NCBI GenBank assembly: GCA_014843695.1
Contig: CM026404.1
Location: 56,965,931 to 57,029,930 of the forward strand
Length of the DNA: 64,000 nt
Direction of reading: 5' to 3'
Source of the DNA: Archivesica marissinica
Taxonomy: Eukaryota; Mollusca; Bivalvia; Venerida; Vesicomyidae
Positions 43,963 to 58,900 of this stretch are shown here, in pieces (positions within the stretch are counted from its first letter, which is position 1; the number at the start of each line of letters is the position of its first letter). Below the pieces are notes generated by a model. It was not told where the DNA came from. It saw only the letters and a program-made list of their open reading frames with translations, and did not search any database. Made by a program: the position numbers and the translations under genes.

Positions 43963-46900
43963 GTATGTTAAAATAGCATTCATGATCAGGATTTCTAAAA
44001 CAGCCTGTTATTGGCACCAATTAGAAGATGGCTTCTAAAGCAAAAAAATTTAATCTATAATTATTCCAATAGCATCAAAATTTTGTCATAAAACCTACAA
44101 AGCATGCATAATATTATAACTCTATTCCAAATTAACCGAATCATTTAATTACACACATACAATGAACCTTAATTATATGGCTTAATTGACAGACGGATCT
44201 GTAGTCCAGTGGTAACACGCTGGACTGGTAATCCAGGGATCGCAGGTTCGATCCCCCATCTGACCCTAATAAAATTAACAGTCTTTCAGATGGGACGTTA
44301 AACCGAGGTCTCGTGTCGGTGCTTTACACCGTGCACGTAAAAGAACCAGAGGAGATTCTGGAATTGGTCTCTGTCTGTATCATGCACTATCCTCCAAAAT
44401 CTAAAATGACTAATCTCTTCAGGAGGCGTCGCCCATATGGGCAACCGGTAGCGACGAGGTAGCGATGATAAATAAACGTAAAACACCCACCTGGCTTAAT
44501 TGTTTAACAAAGTCTCGTGGCTAATTTGTCACAGAAGCCATTAAAACAACATTCACCTGTTAATGAACATAGTCCCAGGTGTCAACCACAAGAAATTCAA
44601 TTTATTATTTTCCGCTGAAAGTCAGTAGATAACATCTTATTAATAGGTGATTGTCAGCAGGTCTGGTCACATGTTATTAATAGTTTAAAGTTGGCAGGTC
44701 ACATGTTATTAATAGTTTAAAGTTGGCAGGTCACATGTTATTAATAGTTTAAAGTTGGCAGGTCACATGTTATTAATAGTTTAAAGTTGGCAGGTCACAT
44801 GTTATTAATAGTTTAAAGTTGGCAGGTCACATGTTATTAATAGTTTAAAGTTGGCAGGTCACATGTTATTAATAGTTTAAAGTTGGCAGGTCACATGTTA
44901 TTAATAGTTTATAGTTGGCAGGTCACATGTTATTAATAGTTTAAAGTTGGCAGGTTACATGAAAGCCACCACAGATCACATGTTATTAATAGTTTATAGT
45001 TGGCAGGTCACATGTTATTAATAGTTTAAAGTTGGCAGGTTACATGAAAGCCACCACAGGTCATATGTTATTAATAGTTTATAGTTGGCAGGTTACATGA
45101 AAGCCACCACAGGTCACATGTTATTAATAGTTTAAAGTTAGCAGGTCACATGAAAGCCACCACAGGTCATATGTTATTAATAGTTTAAAGTTAGCAGGTC
45201 ACATGAAAGCCACCACAGGTCATATGTTATTAATAGTTTAAAGTTGGCAGGTTACATGAAAGCCACCACAGGTCATATGTTATTAATAGTTTAAAGTTGG
45301 CAGGTTACATGAAGGCCACCACAGGTCATATGTTATTAATAGTTTAAAGTTGGCAGGTTACATGAAAGCCACCACAGGTCACATGTTATTAATATATTGT
45401 AAACATCATGCAAGATCTATCCTACAGAAATAGAGACTGTTAGTCGCTTTATGTTGACTGTCAGGCGCTTTATGTTGACTGTCAGTCGCTTTATGTTGAC
45501 TGTCAGTCGCTTTATGTTGACTGTCAGTCGCTTGTTTGAACCCAGTTCAATAATACATCATCCGTTTCGCTGCTCAATTATGTCGTAATCTTAGGCACCA
45601 ATCGTGCCCGGCTGTGATGCCCTAATTACGTGGTCTAATAACCGTGGTACCAATTATTGTTGTAGCATTGTCCGTTTTAAATCTTAATTGTGATCGTATA
45701 TAACTTATGATTAACCCTTTCCTTCATAGAGATGTTAGTTAACCCTTTCAACCCCACAGGCCTCTAAATAGGCTTATGAAAAGTGTAGATCCAGATGAGC
45801 CGGCTCGTAATGAGCCGTCTCATCAGGATCTGCACTTTTTTGCCAGTAATAATTATTACTATTTTTAGATAAAATTACCCATTTTGATAAATGAACTGGT
45901 CCAAATGTAATTTTCTTATTAATTTATTGGTCTAAAAATAGCATGCACCAGTCCATGTCAGTTACTTGGGGTTGAAAGGGTTAATATACTATTATATCTC
46001 CATACAAACGACAGCCATTTAACCCTTTCCTTCATAGAGATTTAGTTAATATACTATTATATCTCCATACAAACGACAGCCATTTAACCCTTTCCTTCAT
46101 AGAGATTTAGGTTAATATACTATTATATCTCCATACAAACGACAGCCATTTAACCCTTTCCTTCATAGAGATGTTAGTTAATATGCTATTTTATCTCCAT
46201 ACAAACGACAGCCATTTAACCCTTTCCTTCATAGAGATGTTAGTTAATATACTATTTTATCTCCATACAAACGACAGCCATTTAACCCTTTCCTTCATAG
46301 AGATGTTAGTTAATATACTATTTTATCTCCATACAAACGACAGCCATTTAACCCTTTCCTTCATAGAGATGTTAGTTAATATACTAGTTTATCTCCATGC
46401 AAACGGCAGGCATTTAGCTATCATGCAGTGGATAAGTAGTGGCCATATCTATCCCACCTCCATATATATTACTGGGAATACATAGAGATGTTAGTTAATA
46501 TACTATTTTATCTCCATACAAACGGCAGCCATTTAGCTATCATGCAGTGGATAAGTAGTGGCCATATCTATCCCACCTCCATAGATATTACTGGGACTAC
46601 ATAGAGATTTAGGTTAATATACTATTATATCTCCATACAAACGACAGCCATTTAGCTATCATGCAGTGGATAAGTAGTCGCCATATCTATCCCACCTCCA
46701 TAGATATTACTGGGACTACATAAGATTTAGGTTAATATACTATTATATCTCCATACAAACGACAGCCATTTAGCTATCATGCAGTGGATAAGTAGTGGCC
46801 ATATCTATCCCACCTCCATAGATATTACTGGGACTACATAGAGATTTAGGTTAATATACTATTATATCTCCATACAAACGACAGCCATTTAGCTATCATG

Positions 46901-49900
46901 CAGTGGATAAGTAGTGGCCATATCTATCCCACCTCCATAGATATTACTGGGACTACATGAGATTCTGGCCTTTATTATGAACATTGGTTTGGCTACTACA
47001 TCTGTCAATGTATGTCGTATTAGTAATGGCGTCAAGAGGTGCTTCTATGAGGGAAAGGGTTAGGGCACAGGCTGTCTCTATCAGATAACTTATCAGCGCT
47101 ACGTCCAAGTGAAGTGTGGAAACTACTGTTCCTTTTATTCCTCACTCAGTGCTTCACATGCTACGGATACACCCAATTTTAATGTCATCCAATGAATACA
47201 TTATCTATGTATAATTAGCTATCCAAATACTGATCAATTACTGATCAATTACTGATCAAAATCATTATAAATGGATAATATACGTGTATTTGGTTGCAGA
47301 AGCATGGCTCTGCTATACATGCAACTGTAGCAGTAAGTTTAAACTTTATTTATTTTACAAGCAACTTATATTAATCACTCTCGTTGGCGCGGATGAAAGC
47401 GTAAATGTGGTCATTTGTGTGGCAGGAAACTGGAGTACCCGGAGAAAACCCATCTGTCCGATCTAAAGCGGGTAGGTAAATATTTCGGACACTTATTTAT
47501 TGTTGTTTTATTGTTATATTTGTCAATTTATTATGTTTTAGACTAGATGATACCAGTGGGTTTGCACCTGTTAGAGGAACCGTGCTTGTGTTTCTACCAG
47601 GTATGTAAATAGGTAAACACTGAGCAGCTGTTTGTATGTAGCAAACGTACAGTTGGCACACTATTTCTATATCTACAGTAGAACATCAGAAATCCATGTC
47701 ATGCAAAATAAAACGCAGACATATTTGTCACCAGGGTTATATTTGACTAGCTAAACTCGGTTCAATCCAATATTTATTCGTTCACAGAGATAAGGAAAAA
47801 GAAAGCCTGTAATAAAAAGAATATAAACATTCTTTCCAAATTTCCAGTGTTACGTCCGTATTCCAGTGGTAGAGCGTCAGATTTGGAATCGAACAGTCCC
47901 GGGTTCCATACTCGGTCAGGCCACGTATGTAGTGCCATTGAGCAAGGCACCTCACACACATTGATTAGTACTGGTTAACCGCTTAGGTCGGCTAAGCCTG
48001 CCCAGGAAAACATGTCTAGGTTTGACATTAATGGAACATACATACATGCATGCATGCAAATCATGGTACTCATTACACATTTCAATCATTACAAATATAC
48101 ATATTTACAACTTAAAATAAGAATGTAAAAACCACACATTACCAGAGTCTTGATGGCATTCGCTAATTATGTGCACTTTCCGCTGAATGGTTGCATTTCT
48201 CTAACACTTCTTCTCTACTTGTCAACAGGATAGGCTGTAAAACCTATCCGTACAACTAAAATACAACTAAATAATTCTATTAAGCATAATTAGTTATGTT
48301 ACAGTTCACTCATTCACACATCTGACGTGATCATCACTCACTATCTCTCATCCCTAATACTATATACACAATAGTAATGCAGAATACAATAACATAATAT
48401 GGACCATACTATATAATTATAATATGACTCAGACCAGTGATTGTATTAGGCCATATAGAGAAAACTATTGGGTGGTACGCTTGTAGCGGGGTTATAGAAT
48501 ATATTTATGTACCATCCATAATTATTTAATATAATAAAATATGACTGGGGCTACGCATTTGTGAGGGTTTCATATGTTCTTCTAGTTCAACCAACTTTTC
48601 TTATTTGGAGTTCGGAGAAATAAAGTTTTGTAAGATAGTACATTTGGTGTGGCGTCCGTGGTCCAGTGGTAGAGCGTCGGATTTGGAATCGATCGGTCCC
48701 GGGTTCGATACTCGGAAAGGCCAAGTATGTAGTGTCATTGAGCAAGGCACCTCACACACATTGCTTAGTACTGGTTAATTGCTTAGGTCGGCTAAGCCTG
48801 CCCAGGAAAAATGTCTAGGTCCCCGAGAGGGGTTTGACATTAATGGAACATACATACATAAATTGTGATTGTTACCCAGGATTTAAACAGCGGGATCAAA
48901 TTATTTATCGGTTTTGCTTTAATTTTAAGATAATTCAGAAAATGTGTACTTTTGCACAATACTAAAATTCTGTTATTCCAAACAGATGTTTCAGCTTTAG
49001 GTGATGCATAATAATTATGTGATGTGAGATTTACAATTATAATTATAAGTGCACTGTTTTATCAATTGTAGGCCTGTTTGAGATCACATCTCTGGAAGAA
49101 GCTCTTGTGAAGCTTGGTGCCAGGCATCAGTAAGTAATTATGTCTCCCAAAAGGGGGGGGGGGACATATTGTGTTTGGTATTGTTGCCTGTCTGCCCATT
49201 AGTCCATCCACCTTTTTCCTTGTCCGTGCTTCACTTCTTTTTGTTTATACAAATTTATTTTAGCTCGATTGCGAAACAAGTTCTTACAACTTCCTTCTTA
49301 CAAAAGGGCACAATCGTAACGGCTCCAGTGCGGCTCAAGCTCCGGACCTTTCGCACCTGAAGCGAACGCACATCCACTGTGCTATCACAACTTCCACTTC
49401 ACCTCTAAAACCGCTAGCCAGATTTTGATGAAACTTTAAAAAGCAGACATTGTCCGAGCTTCATTAAACTTTACAAGAGTGATGTTTTGCATACCGTCTT
49501 TGTGTTTCGCTGATGTATACCGTGCCATTCCTCTATAAATGTTGAGTCCACCTCCGTGGTCGAGTGGTTACGGTCGCTGACTTGTATACCACTGTAACCT
49601 ATCATCACTGATGGTCACGGGTTCGAGCCCTGCTCAGGCCGTGTTTCATTTATATGAAAAAGTTGGCATTTTCTTACGGAGGTTGGTGCACCCAAGTACT
49701 GGTTAACCGCTGGAGCCTGCCCAGGAGAAGGTGTTGTTAGGTAAACTGCCCGCCGGCGATATAGCCCAAAATGGTGCTGATGCAGGCGTAAAACCCGAAA
49801 TATAATAATAATCTATAAATGTTGAACATATCTTAATTCACTGTGTATACAGTTATGACAATGAAGGAGCTTTTTGACACTGTTGATTTTAAATACATTA

Positions 49901-52900
49901 TTGCATTTTTAAAAGAATCACATCTTTTCCATAAATTGTAAAGTTTTACTGGTTTATATACAGTTTTACAACTGACGTTTTTTTATCAGTTTTACAACTA
50001 GATAAATTTTGTTGCAATTGACCTTTCGTCATTACAATTTTACTACATACAGTATGTTATCTATATATTTTTAACTATCTTGTATACAATATACTTAACC
50101 CGGTGTGATATAGCCTGAACTGTGCTGATGCGCCGTTAAACCAAATACTCTATATCCATGGACGGATGTTTGCAAAACTTCACTGGAATGATGTGTGTAT
50201 TTTACGTTTAATTTATCGTCGCTACCGGTTGCCCATATGAGCGAAGCCTCCTGAAGAGTAATTTTAGATTTTTGGAGGATAGTGCAATGATACAGACAGA
50301 GACCCATTCCAGAGTCTACTCTGGTTCTTTCACATGCATGGTGTAAAGCACCGACACAAGACCTCGGTTTAAAGTCCCATATGAAAGACTGTTAATTTTA
50401 TTAGGGTTAGACGGGGGATTGAACTTTCGATCCCTGGATTACCAGTCCAGCATGTTACCACTGGACTACAGATCCGCCTGTGATCAGTGCAGTCTAGTTT
50501 TGTGTATAATCATCTCGTTCTGGTTGGTTGATTTTTGAGTTCTTACTCATTGAAGATTTATAAGTATATTTGAAAATATACACATACACTTATCTTGTCC
50601 AGATCATTGCTAAAAACCCGAGTATGTGAAAACGATTCTCCGTTTCGTCTGAGAAGATTCAGCCCATATGCCTCCGCAGTTGCGACTTTAAATAAAAGTA
50701 GAGCAAGCGCCGAGCTACATATATAGCAGTATCAATAGCATGATGTTTGTGAGTGATCCAGTTTGTTCTGACACAGAAACCAGGGGTTTGATTGAGGGCT
50801 TTGTTAAAACACATTGATGGATTTATAGATGCTTGTGTTTAGTCAGGGGTCATTCTAGGTCAGAATTTTTTGGGAGAAGTGAGAAAGCGCGTGATCGCTT
50901 CCTTAAATGGTGTTCTTTAATATACTTCTGCAAAATAGGGTTAAAATGCACAGTACAACCATTAAATACAACATTTGAATAGAAGGAGTTCTTTGTAATG
51001 GGCCAGTGTATCTTACTAGATAAAGTTTTGTTTGAAAATCGTAAAAAAAAAAAAACATTTTTTTTTTAGGGAGAAGTGGGCCCCCCAGAGGGCGAGGTCA
51101 GGGTCCCTAGGGCGACTATTTTGCCCACATCGCCCTCTAGAATGATCCCTGGTTTAGTTACTAGAAATCTCCATTATGATCTCCATACATTTATCAGTTG
51201 ATATTTTCACCAATGTTACAGGCTGCGGTTGATTCCGCTACATTCTACCATCACGATGGAAGAACAATCGCATGTCTTCAGTCAGCCATGTACAGGGTTC
51301 AGGAAAGTGATATTGTCTACAAATATTGCTGAAAGCTCCATCACAGTGCCTGATATTAAATATGGTTAGTATAAATACTTCAAGGTATTTATAGAACCGT
51401 GTTGGAGCATATTTGTCAACAGTTTATCTAGTGATATATTTACCAGGTCTGGAATATAGTAATACCATATATAGTCGTTCCCACATCATTGTAAGTCGCT
51501 CCCACATCATTGTAAGTCGTTCCCACATCATTGTAAGTCGCTCCCACATCATTGTAAGTCGTTCCCACATCATTGTAAGTCGTTCCCACATCATTGTAAG
51601 TCGTTCCCACATCATTGTAGGTCGTTCCCACATCATTGTAAGTCATTCCCACATCATTGTAAGTCGTTCCCACATCATTGTAAGTCATTCCCACATCATT
51701 GTAAGTCGTCCCACATCATTGTAAGTCGTTCCCACATCATTGTAAGTCATTCCCACATCATTGTAAGTCGCTCCCACATCATTGTAAGTCGTTCCCACAT
51801 CATTGTAAGTCGTTCCCACATCATTGTAAGTCGCTCCCACATCATTGTAAGTCATTCCCACATCATTGTAAGTCGCTCCCACATCATTGTAAGTCGCTCC
51901 CACATCATTGTAAGTCGTTCCCACATCATTGTAAGTCGCTCCCACATCATTGTAAGTCGTTCCCACATCATTGTAGGTCGTTCCCACATCATTGTAAGTC
52001 GTTCCCACATCATTGTAAGTCGTTCCCACATCATTGTAAGTCGTTCCCACATCAATGATAAAATATTGATAAACACTTGATTGAGATCGGTGCTGATCGA
52101 GATAACAAGAGCATGTGTTTGGTGGTTATCAACATGTGGCATCCATTTCTCCTTTCATAATTTCGAATGTTCACAATGGGTAATGAAATAATTATTGAAC
52201 GTGTTCATGCAATAGTTTGCACATCATTGCTAAGTTACTATTGGTGACTGATTTTGTCAAGTTCAAACTTTATTTGTTTTACAACGATTGCGAAGCAAGT
52301 TTTAACAACTTATATTAATCACTTTCGTTGGCGCAGATGAAGGCGTAAATGTGGTCATTCGTGTGGGAGGAAACTGGAGTACCCAGAGAAAACCCACCTG
52401 TCCGACCTGGCGACCACCGTACCATCTCACATACTTCCCGGTCCGAGGATCGTACCCGGGTTGCTTTGGCGAGAAGTGCTTGACCAATTACAAAAACGCT
52501 AACGAAGCCTTTCCGTAGAACTATGTAATTTGTGTGTTTTACGTTTATTTATCGTGGCTACCGATTGCCCATATGAGCGACGCCTCCTGGAGAGATTAGT
52601 CATTTTAGATTTTTGGAGGATAGTGCAGCGATACAGACATATACCCATTCCAGAGTCTCCTCTGGCTCTTTTACGTGCACGGTGTAAAGCACCGACACGA
52701 GACCTCTGTTTAAAGTCCCATCTGAAAGTCTGTTAATTTTATTAAGGTCAGACGGGAGATCGAACCTGCGATCCCTGGATTACCAGTCCAGCGTGTTACC
52801 ACTGGATTACAGATCCGTCTGTGTGGAACAAATGCACAGGAAGCATTCATAATATTTTCGAACCAGCATTTCAGATGTTTGTGCATATTACCGAATTGGA

Positions 52901-55900
52901 TATTTTGGAAAAATAACATCAGCAATAATTTCCTTCTGTTTGAATTTTGCATCGATGCCAGTTCTGGACCAGCTTCCAGAAGATTCCGTTAACCCATTTC
53001 ATTCTGGATATATTTAAAGGCTTTTGCAAACAACATAGATCCAGATCAGCCGCAGCGTGACGCTGCGTGCTGATCAGGATCTATGTTGTTTGCTGCATAG
53101 CCAAGTGTCTTAGCAAGATCATCTGAATAGCAAACAGCATAGATCCTGATCAGATGGAACGTTCCGTGGCGGTTGATCTGGCTCTATGTTCTTTGCAAAT
53201 ACCGTTTGAACGGTATCCAGAATGAAATGGGTTAAACAATTGTGTACCCTGTATATTTTCAGTGATTGATTTTTGTCTCACAAAGAACCTAATTAGTGAC
53301 TTTGACACCAATTATACTAGTCTACAGGTGCACTGGGCATCCAAGGCCAACTGTACTCAGAGAAAAGGTATACGGCCATTGTAAATTACTTATGGTGCAA
53401 TGCATGCAAGGTAAGCCTCGTAACTGAGGGGTTGTGAGTTTAACCCTTAACCCATTGGCCTGTAAAAGTGTAGATCCAGATGAGCATGCTCGTGATGAGC
53501 CGTATCATCAGGACCTGCGCTTTTTGCAAGTAATATTACTATGTTTAGACAAAATTACCCATTTTGATAAATGAACTAATCCAAATATAATTTTCTTATT
53601 AATTTATTGGTCTAAAAATATCATGCACCAGACAATGTCCGTTACTTGGTGTTGAATGGGTTACGTCCTGCCAGAAGCACAGTGGATGCGACCTTAGGCA
53701 AGCTACTTAAATCCACATTGCATTTTGTCTCTCCCTTGTGGCGATGGAGTCCATCAGGAATAAAATTTCAGCGTGATTTAACTAATGCAGGGATCAGTTT
53801 AGAGGGTGATGTGGGCGAAATTGTCGCCCTAGGGACCCTGACTTCGCCCTCTGGGGGCCCCACTTCTCCCTAAAAAAATTAGATTTTCAAACAAAATTGT
53901 GTCTAGATACACTGGCCCATTATAAAGCACTCGTATTCAAATATTGTATTTAATGGTTGGTTGTACTGTGCATTTTAACCCTATTTTGCCTAAGTATATT
54001 AAAGAACACATTTTTAGGAAGCGATCACGCGCTTTCTCACTTCTCCCAAAAATTCTGACCTAGAATGAACCCTGTGAAGTGGATAATGGGACTCGGCATA
54101 GAGCTACAAATTTATTGCTGAAATCTTCCCACGATGCCATAAAAGTTGAATTCAAGCCAGATCCAATTTAGGAAACGATGGAGATACTACCCAAAAAATG
54201 ATATAAACTTTTTCTTATGCTCGATATTATTTGAGAGACTTCAAAACGAGATTCGGGAATCTATTATAAAATTATATAGCATTATGAAATACTAATAATA
54301 ATACGTGGTTAGTTTCATATCAGCATAGGTATCGACCCGATGTAACTTGAAGCTCGATCCCTAGGCTGATATGAAACTAGCCACGTAGTAACGTCTTTAT
54401 TACTTTGATATGAATTTGTACATTTAATCAAAATCATGCTCTCCGTTATCCATTTATCAGGAATAAATCACAATTACTGAATTAGATACATGAAAACGAT
54501 TAAAATGTTACCACGAAACTATAAACATCTGTTATCTGTCAAATTTGACACACTGGGACGCTACGAAAGTAAATAAACTAGCATCGAATACGCTTGCATT
54601 ATTTTCCAAGAACTAGTTATGATACAGCTTTTTCTGGTTTGATACGGGCTCGTGACCATATCAAACCAGCAAACATAATATCGGACTGGAAAACACAGCG
54701 TATCAACCTAGACAGTATTGTGGTAGGCAAATAACGGCACAAATAGGCTAAAGTTCATATCCAAGTAATAATGTGAAATATTTACACATACCTTACCATT
54801 GCTGAAAGAATTCTTATATTGTATTGTTTTATTCTTAGGTCGTGCTGGTCGTGTGTCGAATGGTCGTGTGTACAGACTGGTCACCAGGTTCTTTTACGAA
54901 AATCGTTTGTCGGATTACGGAACACCAGAGATGCAGGTATTCACCTTGTTCTATCAGTATTTTCAGAACATCAGGGATCATTCTAGAGGGCGATGTGGGC
55001 GAAATTGTCGCCCTAGGGACCCTGACGTCGCCCTCTGGGGGCCCCACTTCTCCCTAAAAACACCATTTAAGGAAGCGATCACGCGCTTTCTCACTTCTCC
55101 CAAAAATTCTGACCTAGAATGAACCCTGGAACATTGTCCAATTGTTCCATCAATAATTAGATGTTATCGTTTCATAAGTAGATGCATGCATAATGAATTA
55201 GTAGGTTCATATAATGTTAATCGGGCGATGCATGCATTGTCCAATTGTTTCAATATATGCAGGTATTTCTTCACTTCATTGTCCTAACACCGCCACATGT
55301 CTGACAGTTGATGGAATGTCCTTCAATTACCCACAAGTCTGACAGTATAGAACTGTAAGGTAACACCGCCACATGTTGACAGTTGATGGAATGTCCTTTA
55401 ATTACACTATAGAACTGTAAGGTAACACAGCAACATGTCTGACAGTTGATGGAATGTCCTTCAATTACACTATAGAACTGTAAGGTAACACCGCCACATG
55501 TCTGACAGTTGCTGGAATGTCCTTTAATTACACTATAGAACTGTAAGGTAACACAGCCACATGTCTGACAGTTGATGGAATGTCCTTCAATTACATTATA
55601 GAACTGTAAGGTAACACCGCCACATGTCTGACAGTTGATGGAATGTCCTTTAATTACACTATAGAACTGTAAGGTAACACAGCCACATGTCTGACAGTTG
55701 ATGGTATGTCCTTCAATTACACTATAGAACTGTAAGGTAACACCGCCACATGTCTGACAGTTGATGGAATGTCCTTCAATTACACTATAGAACTGTAAGG
55801 TAACACCGCCACATGTCTGACAGTTGATGGAATGTCCTTAATTACACTATAGAACTGTAAGGTAACACGCCACATGTCTGACAGTTGATGGAATGTCCTT

Positions 55901-58900
55901 AATTACACTATAGAACTGTAAGGTAACACAGCCACATGTCTGACAGTTGATGAATGTCCTTAATTACACTATAGAACTGTAAGGTAACACCACACACAAA
56001 CCAAACACTAACACCGCCACATGTCTGACAGTTGATGGAATGTCCTTCAATTACCCACAAGTCTGACAGTATAGAACTGTAAGGTAACACCGCCACATGT
56101 TGACAGTTGATGGAATGTCCTTTAATTACACTATAGAACTGTAAGGTAACACAGCAACATGTCTGACAGTTGATGGAATGTCCTTCAATTACACTATAGA
56201 ACTGTAAGGTAACACCGCCACATGTCTGACAGTTGCTGGAATGTCCTTTAATTACACTATAGAACTGTAAGGTAACACAGCCACATGTCTGACAGTTGAT
56301 GGAATGTCCTTCAATTACATTATAGAACTGTAAGGTAACACCGCCACATGTCTGACAGTTGATGGAATGTCCTTTAATTACACTATAGAACTGTAAGGTA
56401 ACACAGCCACATGTCTGACAGTTGATGGTATGTCCTTCAATTACACTATAGAACTGTAAGGTAACACCGCCACATGTCTGACAGTTGATGGAATGTCCTT
56501 CAATTACACTATAGAACTGTAAGGTAACACCGCCACATGTCTGACAGTTGATGGAATGTCCTTTAATTACACTATAGAACTGTAAGGTAACACAGCCACA
56601 TGTCTGACAGTTGATGGAATGTCCTTCAATTACACTATAGAACTGTAAGGTAACACAGCCACATGTCTGACAGTTGATCGAATGTCCTTTAATTACACTA
56701 TAGAACTGTAAGGTAACACAGCCACATGTCTGACAGTTGATGGAATGTCCTTTAATTACACTATAGAACTGTAAGGTAACACCGCCACATGTCTGACAGT
56801 TGATGGAATGTCCTTTAATTACACTATAGAACTGTAAGGTAACACAGTCACATGTCTGACAGTTGATCGAATGTCCTTTAATTACCCACAAGTCTGACAG
56901 TATAGAACTGTAAGGTAACACAGTCACATGTCTGACAGTTGATGGAATGTCCTTCAATTACACTATATACCTGTAAGGTAACACAGTCACATGTCTGACA
57001 GTTGATGGAATGTCCTTTAATTACACAATAGAACTGTAAGGTAACACAGCCACATGTCTGACAGTTGATGGAATGTCCTTTAATTACACTATAGAACTGT
57101 AAGGTAACACAGTCACATGTCTGACAGTTGATGGAATGTCCTTTAATTACCCACAAGTCTGACAGTATAGAACTTTAAGGTAACACAGTCACATGTCTGA
57201 CAGTTGATGGAATGTCCTTCAATTACACTATATACCTGTAAGGTAACACAGTCACATCATGTCTTGACAGTTGATGGAATGTCCTTTAATTACACAATAG
57301 AACTGTAAGGTAACACAGTCACATGTCTGACAGTTGATGGAATGTCCTTCAATTACACTATATACCTGTAAGGTAACACAGCCACATGTCTGACAGTTGA
57401 TGGAATGTCCTTCAATTACCCACAAGTCTGACAGTATAGAACTGTAAGGTAACACTGCCACATGTCTGACAGTTGATGGAATGTCCTTTAATTACACAAT
57501 AGAACTGTAAGGTAACACAGTCACATGTCTGACAGTTGATGGAATGTCCTTCAATTACACTATATACCTGTAAGGTAACACAGTCACATGTCTGACAGTT
57601 GATGGAATGTCCTTTAATTACCCACAAGTCTGACAGTATAGAACTGTAAGGTAACACAGTCACATGTCTGACAGTTGATGGAATGTCCTTCAATTACCCA
57701 CAAGTCTGACAGTATAGAACTGTAAGGTAACACAGTCACATGTCTGACAGTTGATGGAATGTCCTTCAATTACACTATAGAACTGTAAGGTAACACCGCC
57801 ACATGTCTGACAGTTGATGGAATGTCCTTCAATTACAGTATAGAACTGTGAGGTAACACCGCCACATGTCTGACAGTTGATGGAATGTCCTTCAATTACA
57901 CTATAGAACTGTAAGGTAACACCGCCACATGTCTGACAGTTGATGGAATGTCCTTCAATTACACTATAGAACTGTAAGGTAACACCGCCACATGTCTGAC
58001 AGTTGATGGAATGTCCTTTAATTACACTATAGAACTGTAAGGTAACACAGCCACATGTCTGACAGTTGGTGGAATGTCCTTTAATTACACTATAGAACTG
58101 TAAGGTAACACCGCCACATGTCTGACAGTTGATGGAATGTCCTTTAATTACACTATAGAACTGTAAGGTAACACAGCCACATGTCTGACAGTTGGTGGAA
58201 TGTCCTTTAATTACACTATAGAACTGTAAGGTAACACCGCCACATGTCTGACAGTTGGTGGAATGTCCTTTAATTACACTATAGAACTGTAAGGTAACAC
58301 CGCCACATGTCTGACAGTTGATGGAATGTCCTTTAATTACACTATAGAACTGTAAGGTAACACAGCCACATGTCTGACAGTTGATGGTATGTCCTTCAAT
58401 TACACTATAGAACTGTAAGGTAACACCGCCACATGTCTGACAGTTGATGGAATGTCCTTCAATTACACTATAGAACTGTAAGGTAACACAGCCACATGTC
58501 TGACAGTTGATGGAATGTCCTTTAATTACACTATAGAACTGTAAGGTAACACCGCCACATGTCTGACAGTTGATGGAATGTCCTTTAATTACACTATAGA
58601 ACTGTAAGGTAACACAGCCACATGTCTGACAGTTGGTGGAATGTCCTTTAATTACACTATAGAACTGTAAGGTAACACAGTCACATGTCTGACAGTTGGT
58701 GGAATGTCCTTTAATTACACTATAGAACTGTAAGGTAACACCGCCACATGTCTGACAGTTGGTGGAATGTCCTTTAATTACACTATAGAACTGTAAGGTA
58801 ACACCGCCACATGTCTGACAGTTGATGGAATGTCCTTTAATTACACTATAGAACTGTAAGGTAACACCGCCACATGTCTGACAGTTGATGGAATGTCCTT

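Noticed and set aside
44190..44266. A functional tRNA-Thr gene
   Set aside because: The same tRNA-like head is attached to a common body in many copies and in both orientations, and this copy has a diverged acceptor arm. It is a SINE.
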